From Arthrobacter sp. ov407 (GTDB lineage: Bacteria > Actinomycetota > Actinomycetes > Actinomycetales > Micrococcaceae): a DNA stretch of 64,000 nt. The DNA is taken from positions 124,001 through 188,000 of the forward strand of contig NZ_FNGD01000002.1 of assembly GCF_900102895.1 (NCBI RefSeq), in the 5' to 3' direction. Both the position numbers and the translations under genes were made by a program. The stretch's first letter is position 1. Each line of letters begins with the position of its first letter. Under the pieces are notes generated by a model. The model made no database searches and was not told the origin of the DNA. It was given only the letters and a program-made list of their open reading frames with translations. This document shows positions 27,298 to 35,534 of this stretch, piece after piece.

Positions 27298-27686
27298 CGC
27301 GGGTCCGGGTCACGGCGCCCCGCAACGTCACATCGGGCAGCGGCACACCGAGCAGCGTCACACCGGCCGGCGGGCGCCCCGCGGCGGCCCCGCACGAGGC
27401 GGCAGAGGAATCCGACGCCGGACAGTTGTTCGTCCGCTCACTCATCCGATCCCAGCTCCGGCTGGGCCTCGTGGTGGGCCTGGGTTTCCTGCTGATCCTG
27501 CTCGCCTTCCCGCTCGTGCTCGGGCTGGTCCCGGGCCTGGCGGACTCCACGATTGCCGGCCTGCCTTTCGACTGGGTCCTGCTGGGTGCCGGTATCTATC
27601 CGGTGATCGGCCTCAGCGCCTGGCTGTACGTGCGGACTGCCGCCAGGAACGAGGCCCGCTACCGGGACCTCGCCGGCGACAAGTGA
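27294..27686 (+). CDS. DUF485-like small membrane protein of the second symporter
   Basis: A 130-aa protein with a hydrophilic Thr/Ser/Gly-rich N-terminus (about 45 residues) and two membrane segments (RLGLVVGLGFLLILLAFPLV and WVLLGAGIYPVIGLSAWLYV), the layout of DUF485. The ATG at 27294 overlaps the LytTR gene (ATGA). It precedes a second SSS symporter by 40 bp, repeating the DUF485-symporter arrangement found divergently at 23-25 kb. Sequence is only distantly like the first copy, so this is paralogy rather than a recent duplication. Confidence 0.8.
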   Translation: MTRVRVTAPRNVTSGSGTPSSVTPAGGRPAAAPHEAAEESDAGQLFVRSLIRSQLRLGLVVGLGFLLILLAFPLVLGLVPGLADSTIAGLPFDWVLLGAGIYPVIGLSAWLYVRTAARNEARYRDLAGDK

Positions 27687-27726
27687 GGGAAATGACCGGA
27701 CAGCTGACGTCCCGGGTGAGCGGAAC

Positions 27727-29202
27727 GTGAACCCTGTCGTCGGGGTGGCGGCGTTCGCCGCCGTCTCCCTCGCCACGGCCGTCATCGGTTTCTACGGGCT
27801 GCGGGTCTCACGCACCACCGGGGACTTCTACGTGGCTTCCCGGACGGTCAAGCCGTGGTGGAATGCCTCGGCGATCGGCGGCGAGTACCTCTCCGCCGCG
27901 AGTTTCCTCGGTGTCGCCGGTCTGATCCTGCTCTCCGGCACTGATGCGCTGTGGTATCCGGTGGGTTACACGGCCGGCTACCTGATGCTGCTCCTGTTCG
28001 TCGCCGCTCCCTTGCGCCGCTCCGGGGCCTACACGATTCCGGATTTCACCGAGGCGCGCCTCGATTCGCGTTCCGTCCGCCGCGTCACAAGCCTGGTGGT
28101 GGTCCTGGTCGGCTGGCTCTACATCGTCCCGCAACTCCACGGCGCCGCCCTGGCAATCCGGATCACCACGGGCCTGCCGGCCTGGGTGGGCCCGGTGGCG
28201 GTGGTCGGGGTCGTCTGCATCACCGTGGTGGCGGGCGGGATGCGCTCCATTACGTTCGTCCAGGCGTTCCAGTACTGGCTCAAGCTGACCGCGCTGGCGG
28301 TGCCAATCGTGTTCCTGCTGTTTGTGCTGGGCGGCGGCGAATCCGCCGCGGCGGAGTCGCCGTCTTCCAGCACAGCCAATCCGACGGCGCTGGCCCCCGC
28401 GGGCCCGTACCAGATCATTTCGCTGCTCGTGGCCCTGCTCTTTGGAACGCTCGGGCTCCCGCACGTGCTGGTCCGTTTCTACACCAACCCGGACGGGCAG
28501 TCCGCCCGGCGGACCACCCTGATTGTCCTGGGCCTGCTGTCGGTCTTCTACTTGTTCCCGACGGCGTACGGCATGCTCGGCCGAGTGTTCGCCCCCGACC
28601 TTGCCCGGAGCGGCCAGGCTGATGCCCTGGTGCTGCTGCTGCCGGGCCGGATGATCGGCGGGATGGCCGGCGACCTCCTGACGGCGCTCGTGGTGGCCGG
28701 GGCGTTCGCGGCGTTCCTGTCGACGACGTCCGGCCTGGTGGTCTCCCTGGCGGGCGTGATCAGCCAGGACGTGTTCGGCGGCAGTGTCCGGGGCTTCCGG
28801 CTGGCGGCACTGATCTCGGCCATAGTCCCGCTGGGGATCGCGTCGATGACCGGATCGGTAGGGCTGGCCGGCAGCGTAGGGCTCGTGTTTGCCTTTACCG
28901 CGTCCACCATCTGCCCGGTGCTGTTGCTGGGCATCTGGTGGCGGGGACTGACGGACGCCGGGGCAATCATCGGCATGGTGACCGGCGGCGTGCTGTGCGG
29001 CAGCGCGATGGTGGCCGGCTCGGTGCTGGGCGCTGCCCAGACGCCGTCGTGGCTGGCGCAGCCCGCCGCCTGGACGGTCCCGGCGGCGTTCGCCGTCACG
29101 GTCTTGGTGTCCCGGGCCACGCGGGGCCGCGTGCCGCGGACCATGACCCGCCTCATGACCCGGCTGCACACTCCGGAACGGCCGCTCGCGACGGAACGGT
29201 GA
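27727..29202 (+). CDS. Second SSS-family cation/carboxylate symporter
   Basis: A 491-aa SSS symporter related to ActP. Signature FYVASRTVKPWWNASAIGGEYLSAASFLG near the N-terminus, GGMRSITFVQAFQYWLKL, and LPHVLVRFYTNPDGQSARRT in the middle. It starts at GTG 27727 and is shorter than the first symporter (538 aa), mainly at the C-terminus. It probably has a different substrate or affinity from ActP. It closes the lytS-lytTR-DUF485-symporter run. Confidence 0.88.
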   Translation: MNPVVGVAAFAAVSLATAVIGFYGLRVSRTTGDFYVASRTVKPWWNASAIGGEYLSAASFLGVAGLILLSGTDALWYPVGYTAGYLMLLLFVAAPLRRSGAYTIPDFTEARLDSRSVRRVTSLVVVLVGWLYIVPQLHGAALAIRITTGLPAWVGPVAVVGVVCITVVAGGMRSITFVQAFQYWLKLTALAVPIVFLLFVLGGGESAAAESPSSSTANPTALAPAGPYQIISLLVALLFGTLGLPHVLVRFYTNPDGQSARRTTLIVLGLLSVFYLFPTAYGMLGRVFAPDLARSGQADALVLLLPGRMIGGMAGDLLTALVVAGAFAAFLSTTSGLVVSLAGVISQDVFGGSVRGFRLAALISAIVPLGIASMTGSVGLAGSVGLVFAFTASTICPVLLLGIWWRGLTDAGAIIGMVTGGVLCGSAMVAGSVLGAAQTPSWLAQPAAWTVPAAFAVTVLVSRATRGRVPRTMTRLMTRLHTPERPLATER

Positions 29203-29219
29203 CCCGACGTCGGGCGTGG

Positions 29220-29798
29220 CTAGTCGATGGCCGCCATGAGCTCCACGGCGCGCTCCAGGAACGCATCGACCTGGCTTTCCTCGTAACCCTCCCGGCCGGC
29301 GGCGGGGCGGAACACGGCACGCCGGACGTTGTCCACGCTAAGCGGCTGGTCCTCCTCGAGGTAGCCGATCAGCTCGTGACACAAATCGTCGACGTCTTTG
29401 GTGTTGTAGCCGCGGGCTTTGGGCTTGGTCGGGCTCCGGAAGCGCTGGCCGTCCGGGCGGTGCAGGCGCCCGCGCAGGACGCCCGCGAGCCGCCCGATTT
29501 CGCGCAGCCAGGCTTCCTCGCCGCGTTCGGCAACCAATTCATCGCGCTCCCGCCGGGCCATGGCGTCTTCGAGCCGGTCCAGCGCGGCGTCCACGCCGGC
29601 TGCCACGTAGCCGCCCTTCACCGGATCGAAGGACACGGCGCGGACATCAGAGCTCTTGATGGCGCCGGCGGCCGAGGACGGGGCTTCAAATGACACCCGA
29701 GCGCGCTGCAGGAAATCGTCGACCTGCCTGGCGTTGTAGCCGTACTGGTTCCGCTGCACGCGGTCAAAAGACGCAGGAATCTGCCGTTGAATGTCCAC
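29220..29798 (-). CDS. DivIVA-domain repeat protein
   Basis: A 192-aa soluble protein built from repeated short DivIVA-type motifs: NQYGYNARQVDDFLQRAR (about residues 15-32), a related SFDPVKGGYVAAGVDAALDRL segment, RGYNTKDVDDLCHELIGYL, and GREGYEESQVDAFLERAVEL at the end. DivIVA motifs target curved membranes at poles and septa. It lacks the long coiled coil of Wag31/DivIVA, so it is an accessory protein rather than the polar organiser. The GTG at 29798 follows AAGGAA; upstream in-frame codons have no support. It lies 79 bp after cdsA. Confidence 0.8.
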   Translation of the reverse strand: MDIQRQIPASFDRVQRNQYGYNARQVDDFLQRARVSFEAPSSAAGAIKSSDVRAVSFDPVKGGYVAAGVDAALDRLEDAMARRERDELVAERGEEAWLREIGRLAGVLRGRLHRPDGQRFRSPTKPKARGYNTKDVDDLCHELIGYLEEDQPLSVDNVRRAVFRPAAGREGYEESQVDAFLERAVELMAAID

Positions 29799-29877
29799 TA
29801 TTACTTTGTTCCTTTGATGCCGTTCGGCTGGTTTGCTCGGCACCATTGTAGGCGCCGGAAGTGCTGGTCCGGTGCTT

Positions 29878-30795
29878 CTAGGCGCCAACGAGGGCCGAGA
29901 AGAGGATGAACGCCACCGGCGAGGCGAAGACAATCGAGTCCAGGCGGTCCATGACGCCTCCATGACCGGGGAGAATGCTGCTCATGTCCTTGATGCCGAG
30001 CTCGCGCTTGACCATCGATTCGGCGAGGTCGCCGGCGGTGGCGGCTGCCACCATGCCCACAGCGAGTACGACGCCGAACCACCACGGCTCGCCCAGCACG
30101 AAGACCATGGCAAGGACGCCCACGACGACGGCCCCGGCGATCGAGCCGGCGAAGCCTTCCCAGGTCTTCTTGGGGCTGATCTTGGGGGCCATTGGATGCT
30201 TGCCCAGGGATGCGCCCACGAGGTAGCCGAAGGTGTCGTTGGCCACGACCAGGAGCAGCAGCGTCGCGATCTGCCATGCTCCCTGCGGGATCACCCCGTC
30301 AGGCCACAGGCCCACCGGCGTCTCGCCGTCGGCGGTGTGCAGCAGCAGCGTGGCAAAGCTGATCAGGAACGGCACCCAGGACAGGGTAAAGACCCCCGCG
30401 AAGATGCTCCGCGCCGAACCGGCGGCGCCTTCCAGGGTCCGCCACAACAGCACCGCCACACTGCTGACGAGCATGGCAAAGAGCAGGCTTTCGAGGCCGC
30501 CGAAGTAGGCGGCGATCGGCATGGCGACCGTGCCGACCATCACCGGGACGATCGGCAGCCGCGTGCCGGCGGCCTCGAGCGCACGGAAGATTTCCCAGAC
30601 GCCGAAGATCGCGAAGGTGGCGGTCACCAGGACGAAGCCGAGCGGGAGGAACAGCAGGCCGCCAAGGACGCACACGAGCATGCCAACGCCCACCCCGGTG
30701 GCGGCGGGCAGGTTCCGGCCAGCTTTGGGCGTCGGGTTTTCGCGTTGCTTCCGCCGCCGGGCGCGCGGCCCGGAGGCCTCTCTTGCCTGATCCAT
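29878..30795 (-). CDS. cdsA: Phosphatidate cytidylyltransferase
   Basis: Makes CDP-diacylglycerol from phosphatidate and CTP at the membrane, the entry to phospholipid synthesis. 305 aa with about eight membrane segments. The C-terminal CdsA signature is complete: DLAESMVKRELGIKDMSSIL followed by PGHGGVMDRLDS. The N-terminus is basic and hydrophilic (residues 1-25). Start and frr stop share one base (TGATG), so it is coupled to frr in the rpsB-tsf-pyrH-frr-cdsA block. Confidence 0.95.
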   Translation of the reverse strand: MDQAREASGPRARRRKQRENPTPKAGRNLPAATGVGVGMLVCVLGGLLFLPLGFVLVTATFAIFGVWEIFRALEAAGTRLPIVPVMVGTVAMPIAAYFGGLESLLFAMLVSSVAVLLWRTLEGAAGSARSIFAGVFTLSWVPFLISFATLLLHTADGETPVGLWPDGVIPQGAWQIATLLLLVVANDTFGYLVGASLGKHPMAPKISPKKTWEGFAGSIAGAVVVGVLAMVFVLGEPWWFGVVLAVGMVAAATAGDLAESMVKRELGIKDMSSILPGHGGVMDRLDSIVFASPVAFILFSALVGA

Positions 30796-31352
30796 CAGAC
30801 CTCGAGCAGCTCAGCTTCCTTGCGCTTGAGCAGCTCGTCGATCCCGTCCACGTGCGCCTTGGTCATGGCGTCGAGTTCCTTCTCGCCGCGTGCGCCTTCG
30901 TCTTCGCCGGCGTCGCCGTCCTTGACGAGCTTGTCCAGCGTTTCCTTGGCCTTGCGGCGAATGTTGCGGATGGCCACCTTCGCGTCTTCACCCTTGGACT
31001 TGACGATCTTGACGTATTCCTTGCGCCGTTCGCTGGTCAGCTCGGGAATGGTGATCCGGATGACGTTGCCGTCGTTGGAGGGGTTGGCGCCAACCTCGGA
31101 GTCGCTCAGGGCGCGTTCGATGTCGCGCAGGGCTGTCTTGTCGTACGGGGTGATGAGGATGGTGCGGGCATCCGGGACCGCGAAGGAGGCAAGCTGCTGC
31201 AGCGGCGTCGGCGTGCCGTAGTACTCGACAATGACCTTGTTGTACAGGCCAGGGGTCGCGCGGCCGGTCCGGATCGAGGCGAAGTCTTCCTTGGCTACCT
31301 CAACTGCCTTGTCCATCTTGTCCCCGGCTTCGAGCAAGGTTTCTTCGATCAC
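30795..31352 (-). CDS. frr: Ribosome recycling factor
   Basis: Splits post-termination ribosomes together with EF-G. 185 aa, standard length. Typical sequence: MDKAVEVAKEDFASIRTGRATPGLY near the N-terminus, VDYYGTPTPL-like loop (VEYYGTPTPLQQLASF), and RRKAKETLDKLVKDGDAGED before the last helix. GTG start at 31352 with GAGGAG upstream. Its end overlaps cdsA, and it lies 131 bp after pyrH. Confidence 0.96.
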   Translation of the reverse strand: MIEETLLEAGDKMDKAVEVAKEDFASIRTGRATPGLYNKVIVEYYGTPTPLQQLASFAVPDARTILITPYDKTALRDIERALSDSEVGANPSNDGNVIRITIPELTSERRKEYVKIVKSKGEDAKVAIRNIRRKAKETLDKLVKDGDAGEDEGARGEKELDAMTKAHVDGIDELLKRKEAELLEV

Positions 31353-31409
31353 GGTCTCTCCTCAGAATTTGGTGCGTCCCGGGGGCCGGGGCGCGGCACG
31401 TCTTCTTGT

Positions 31410-31449
31410 GCGCCTGTGTCTTCCGCCTGGCGCCTGCGTCTTCCACCTG
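31410..31449. repeat. 20-bp tandem duplication between pyrH and frr
   Basis: 31410-31429 and 31430-31449 match at 18 of 20 bases (GCGCCTG-Y-GTCTTCC-R-CCTG). It is non-coding, within the pyrH-frr gap. Confidence 0.7.
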
Positions 31450-31483
31450 GCGGTGGAGGGTCCTGAAAACATCCTAGCCGTTG

Positions 31484-32221
31484 CTACGGGGTGACGACGG
31501 TGCCCAGGTCTTCGCCCAGGATGGCGCGGGTGACGTTGCCTTCGCCTTCCATGCCGAAGACCACCATCGTGAGGTTGTTGTCCTTGCACATGGTCATCGC
31601 GGTCTGGTCCATCACGCGGATGTCGCGGCGGAGGGCGTCGTCGTAGCTGAGGCGGTGCAGCTTCTCCGCCGTCGGGTCCTTCTTCGGGTCGGCGGTGTAG
31701 ACGCCGTCGACGCCGCTCTTGGCCATCAGGACGACGTCGGCGTGGACCTCCATGGCGCGCTGGGCCGCAACGGTGTCCGTGGAGAAGTAAGGCAGGCCGG
31801 CGCCGGCGCCAAAGATGACAACCCGGCCCTTTTCCATGTGGCGGATGGCGCGGCGGGGAATGTACGCCTCGGCGACCTGGCCCATGGTGATGGCGCTCTG
31901 CACGCGCGTTTCCACCCCGGCCTGCTCCAGGAAATCCTGGAGCGCGAGGCAGTTCATGACGGTTCCGAGCATGCCCATGTAGTCGGCACGGGAACGGTCC
32001 ATGCCGCTCTGGGACAGTTCGGCGCCGCGGAAGAAGTTGCCTCCGCCGACGACGATTGCGACCTCGACGTCGGGGACTGCGGCGGCGATCTGTTTGGCCA
32101 CGCCGCGGACGGTATCCGGGTCAACGCCAAGTTTCCCGCCGCCGAAGACCTCGCCGGAGAGCTTCAAGAGGACGCGGCGCCTGTTCTTCTTTGGCTGGGC
32201 TGAAGTGGTGACGGTTTCCAT
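31484..32221 (-). CDS. pyrH: UMP kinase
   Basis: Phosphorylates UMP to UDP; bacterial hexameric type of the amino-acid-kinase fold. 245 aa. It has [16 protein letters not shown] at the N-terminus, [11 protein letters not shown], the Asp-containing [17 protein letters not shown], and the C-terminal nucleotide region [17 protein letters not shown]. The ATG at 32221 has GGAAGG before it. It is separated from tsf by a terminator and about 170 bp, so it probably has its own promoter. Confidence 0.96.
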   Translation of the reverse strand: METVTTSAQPKKNRRRVLLKLSGEVFGGGKLGVDPDTVRGVAKQIAAAVPDVEVAIVVGGGNFFRGAELSQSGMDRSRADYMGMLGTVMNCLALQDFLEQAGVETRVQSAITMGQVAEAYIPRRAIRHMEKGRVVIFGAGAGLPYFSTDTVAAQRAMEVHADVVLMAKSGVDGVYTADPKKDPTAEKLHRLSYDDALRRDIRVMDQTAMTMCKDNNLTMVVFGMEGEGNVTRAILGEDLGTVVTP

Positions 32222-32320
32222 GGTGCCTTCCCGTTGGTTAACTCTGAGTTAGGTTATCGTGCTGGGCGCCCAAGGCGGGATTCCGGCCCTGATCGGAACC
32301 GGTGCCTCGCGCGTGCATGC

Positions 32321-32353
32321 AAAAGGGGTGGCCACCGTGGTGACCACCCCCTT
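32321..32353 (-). terminator. Rho-independent terminator after tsf
   Basis: Read on the minus strand, 32353 to 32321 forms a 12-bp G/C stem (one G-U pair, 2-base loop) followed by four T residues. It sits 43 bases beyond the tsf stop. Confidence 0.8.
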
Positions 32354-32395
32354 AGCGTGTCTGACTATTGCCTGACTGGTGTCTGACGTGTCTGA

Positions 32396-33232
32396 CTAGG
32401 AACCGACGCGGAAGCGCGTGAACGCGGTGCCCTTGACGCCAGCCTCTTCGAGGATCTGGGCGACGGACTTCTTGGCATCCTTGGCGAATGCCTGGTCGAG
32501 GAGAACCTCGCCCTTGTAGAAGCCAGTGACACGGCCTTCCACAATCTTGGTCATTGCTGCTTCGGGCTTGCCTTCAGCCTTGGCAGTCTCCTCGGCGATG
32601 CGGCGCTCCGACTCGACGAGCTCGGCCGGAACATCCTCGCGGGAGAGGTAGTTCGGGGACATCGCGGCGATGTGAACGGCGACGTCGTGGGCTGCGGTGG
32701 CAGCTGCTTCGCCTTCGCCGTCAACAGCGAACAGGACGCCGACCTGGGCCGGCAGATCCTTGGAGGTCTTGTGCAGGTAAGCGTCGACCGTTGCGCCCTC
32801 GATGCGGGAGATGCGGCGGACAACAACCTTCTCGCCCAGAACGGCGCCCTCTTCGATGACAACCTCGGACAGCGGCTTGCCGTCGACCTCGGTGGCCAGC
32901 AGGGTCTCGAGGTCGGCAGCGCCGGACTCGACAGCCACGGCCAGGACCTTGTCGGCCAGCTGGATGAACTTGTCGGCCTTGGCCACAAAGTCGGTCTCGC
33001 AGTTGACTTCGATCATCACGCCGACGCCGTTGGCGACCTTGGCAGCAACCAGGCCTTCAGCGGTGGAGCGGCCTTCGCGCTTGGTGGCGCCCTTCAGGCC
33101 CTTGATGCGGATGATTTCGATGGCCTTCTCGGCGTCACCGTTGGCTTCGTCAAGAGCCTTCTTGACATCCATCATGCCGGCGCCAGTGCGCTCGCGCAGA
33201 GCCTTGATATCAGCGGCAGTGTAGTTCGCCAT
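32396..33232 (-). CDS. tsf: Elongation factor Ts
   Basis: Nucleotide exchange factor for EF-Tu. 278 aa, typical of actinobacteria. N-terminal UBA-like domain with ALRERTGAGMMDVKKALDEA; the core TDFVAKADKF motif contacts EF-Tu; MSPNYLSREDVPAE follows; the end is VKGTAFTRFRVGS. The ATG at 33232 has AGAGGGGT upstream. It is preceded by rpsB across a structured 133-bp gap and followed by a terminator. Confidence 0.97.
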   Translation of the reverse strand: MANYTAADIKALRERTGAGMMDVKKALDEANGDAEKAIEIIRIKGLKGATKREGRSTAEGLVAAKVANGVGVMIEVNCETDFVAKADKFIQLADKVLAVAVESGAADLETLLATEVDGKPLSEVVIEEGAVLGEKVVVRRISRIEGATVDAYLHKTSKDLPAQVGVLFAVDGEGEAAATAAHDVAVHIAAMSPNYLSREDVPAELVESERRIAEETAKAEGKPEAAMTKIVEGRVTGFYKGEVLLDQAFAKDAKKSVAQILEEAGVKGTAFTRFRVGS

Positions 33233-33266
33233 GTGAACCCCTCTGTCTAGAAATTTATGTGGTGTA

Positions 33267-33317
33267 CGGACCGACAGGACGGCTGCTCACCGAGTGAGCG
33301 GCCATCCTGTCGGTACC
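33267..33317 (-). promoter_or_regulatory. Long stem-loop in the rpsB-tsf gap (attenuator candidate)
   Basis: ACCGACAGGA at the outer arm pairs with TCCTGTCGGT, and the inner GGCCGCTCA pairs with TGAGCAGCC around a small loop, giving a stem of about 20 bp. There is no T-run after it in the tsf direction, so it more likely attenuates or marks RNA processing than fully terminates. Confidence 0.55.
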
Positions 33318-33365
33318 CCCTATGCAGCTGAGCGCATGTGGGGAGATCCAGATTTACTTGTGTGA

Positions 33366-34283
33366 CTACTTGGCTTCGTCGGCGGCCGGTGCTTCAACAG
33401 CCGCCGGAGCAGCCTCGGCGGCCGGTGCTTCCTCAGCAGCCGGAGCAGCTTCAGCGGCGGGTGCTTCCTCAGCAGCCGGAGCAGCCTCAGCGGCGGGCGC
33501 TGCAGCAGCTTCAGCCTTGTTGCCTTCGAGGAGCTCGCGCTCCCACTCGGCCAGCGGCTCTTCCGGAGCTTCCGTGGTGCCGGTGGCGCGCTGGTTGCGG
33601 GCGATGAGGCCCTCGGCAACGGCGTCGGCGACAACGCGGGTCAGCAGGTTGACGGAGCGGATGGCGTCGTCGTTACCCGGGATCGGGAAATCAACTTCGT
33701 CGGGATCGCAGTTGGTGTCCAGGATGGCCACAACCGGGATGTTCAGCTTCTTGGCTTCGTCGACAGCAAGGTGTTCCTTCTTGGTGTCAACGATCCACAG
33801 CGCGGACGGCGCCTTGGTCAGGTTACGGATACCACCGAGGTTGGTTTCCAGCTTGGTGAGTTCGCGGCGAAGGAGCAGCAGTTCCTTCTTGGTGTAAGCC
33901 GAACCGGCGACGTCGTCGAAGTCGATCTCTTCGAGTTCCTTCATGCGCTGGATGCGCTTGGAGACCGTCTGGAAGTTGGTCAGCATACCGCCGAGCCAAC
34001 GCTGGTTGACGTACGGCTGGCCAACGCGGGTGGCCTGCTCGGCGATGGATTCCTGCGCCTGCTTCTTGGTGCCGACGAAGAGAACGGTGCCGCCGTGTGC
34101 AACGGTGGCCTTCACGAACTCGTAGGCACGGTCGATGTAGGACAGCGACTGCTGCAGGTCAATGATGTAGATACCGTTGCGCTCCGTGAAGATGAAGCGC
34201 TTCATCTTCGGGTTCCAACGGCGGGTCTGGTGTCCAAAGTGGACGCCGCTGTCAAGCAGCTGGCGCATAGTTACGACGGGCAT
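33366..34283 (-). CDS. rpsB: 30S ribosomal protein S2 with extended Ala/Glu/Pro tail
   Basis: Small-subunit ribosomal protein, 305 aa. The first 250 residues are a normal S2 ([58 protein letters not shown]). About 45 further residues form an acidic, disordered tail of repeated [12 protein letters not shown], from a 36-bp DNA repeat (about 33391-33510). Such tails occur in some actinobacterial S2 proteins and have no known role. First gene of the translation block; ATG at 34283 follows GGAAGGAGC. Confidence 0.96.
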   Translation of the reverse strand: MPVVTMRQLLDSGVHFGHQTRRWNPKMKRFIFTERNGIYIIDLQQSLSYIDRAYEFVKATVAHGGTVLFVGTKKQAQESIAEQATRVGQPYVNQRWLGGMLTNFQTVSKRIQRMKELEEIDFDDVAGSAYTKKELLLLRRELTKLETNLGGIRNLTKAPSALWIVDTKKEHLAVDEAKKLNIPVVAILDTNCDPDEVDFPIPGNDDAIRSVNLLTRVVADAVAEGLIARNQRATGTTEAPEEPLAEWERELLEGNKAEAAAAPAAEAAPAAEEAPAAEAAPAAEEAPAAEAAPAAVEAPAADEAK

Positions 34284-34556
34284 GCCGACGCTCCTTCCGG
34301 CAGGTCATTCATGAGAGAGCCCATGGCCCTCTTACCCTGCCAATAGTTGACGGTTGTTTAGCATTCGCCCGGGGCGGGCGTTGCTCCTGGCATCCACTGC
34401 GCTTCCCATCCGTGCCATATGGACGTGCCATGTGGAACGGACCGCAGGAGGCGCAGTCCTCCGCATCGGAAGTTTCAGGCTTCTTTTGAGGAGGGCTGGA
34501 TACGCGTAGTCAGCCACTGCTCCCCCGCACCCCTGAATGAGGCGTGCCGGCTACAG

Positions 34557-34578
34557 AAATCACGAAATATCGCGATTT
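34557..34578. promoter_or_regulatory. AT-rich inverted repeat upstream of rpsB
   Basis: AAATCACGA and TCGCGATTT (one mismatch) around a 4-base loop, in a stretch far richer in A/T than its surroundings, about 275 bp upstream of rpsB. The rest of 34284-34883 holds no supportable gene, only GC-rich sequence with short open frames. The rpsB promoter probably lies at about 34550-34620, but I cannot define its boxes. Confidence 0.35.
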
Positions 34579-34883
34579 ACAAGCGTGAGGGCACAGCAAA
34601 CTGCTCCACCAAGTGTACTACAGCGCCCCCGCCCCGAAGGACGGTTTTCGCGCGGCAGCGGGGCCGAGTTCCGGGGCTTTGGCGGGCGACGGCGAGCGCC
34701 TTCCGCGGCGCCTTCCGCAGCGTTTGAACCGCGGCCGGACCGGCATGCGACTGGGGCGGGTGTGCGGCTTCCGTGGTGGCATTGGAGGCTCGGGCGCCGG
34801 CGCCGGCCGACGGCACCGGAGGCTTTTCCACATAGGCATCGTGGGAGATTCCGCCCGTCTCGCCGCCGCGGCAGGCTGGGGTC

Positions 34884-35481
34884 ATGAAGATCTCCCCCGG
34901 CCTTGCCGCATTGCTCCTGGCGCTGTCCCCCATCCCCGCAGATTCCGTCGGCGCGGCCACCCCGGCCTCGGCTGCCACTCAGGTTTCAACTTCCACTGAG
35001 GTTTCAATTTCCTCCGTCCGGGGCTCCCCGGGGGCAGGGCCAGTCCCGGCACCTGCCTGGAGCTGGCCGCTCAGCCCGCGGCCTGCGGTTCTGCGCACCT
35101 TCGATCCCCCGGCCAGGCCGTGGCTCAGCGGTCACCGCGGCGTCGATATTGAGGCCTCACATGATGGTGCCCAAGTCATTTCGCCGGCCGCCGGGACGGT
35201 GAGCTTTGTCGGGACAGTGGTGGACCGGCCGGTCATCACGATCGATCACGGCAACGGGCTGCGCAGCAGTTTCGAGCCGGTGGCGAGTTCACTCACGGCG
35301 GGGTCCGCCGTGAGTGCAGGGCGACGTCCTGGGGCAGGTACAGGCCGGCCACTGCGGCCCGGCGCCGCCCTGCCTCCATTGGGGCGTCCGCCGCGGCGAA
35401 GACTACGTCAACCCGCTTGCGTTCGTGATGGACCTGAGACCGTCTGTCCTGCTCCAGCCCCTTGAGGCCGGCCCCCGATGA
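34884..35481 (+). pseudogene. M23 family peptidase, interrupted by a one-base frameshift
   Basis: A secreted cell-wall peptidase (LytM-like). It has a signal peptide (about residues 1-25), a Ser/Thr/Pro linker and an M23 domain with the first zinc motif HRGVDIEA and ITIDHGNGLRSSFEPV. At 35319-35321 a GGG run adds one base. As written, the frame then turns into an Arg/Pro-rich tail and stops at 35465. Removing one G restores DVLGQVQAGHC, then CLHWGVRRGEDYVNPLAFV, with the remaining catalytic His, ending at 35481 (about 198 aa). So either a recent inactivation or a sequencing error. It is divergent from rpsB, where M23 genes are usually found. Confidence 0.8.
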
Positions 35482-35534
35482 ACCGCTCCCCCGTGTACGG
35501 TCCCTGGAGCGTCGCGGCGGCCATTCGGCGCGCA

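Noticed and set aside
34419..34999. Coding genes between rpsB and the M23 peptidase
   Set aside because: The open frames are Arg/Pro/Gly-rich shadows of GC-rich DNA, overlap each other in several frames and lack start signals.
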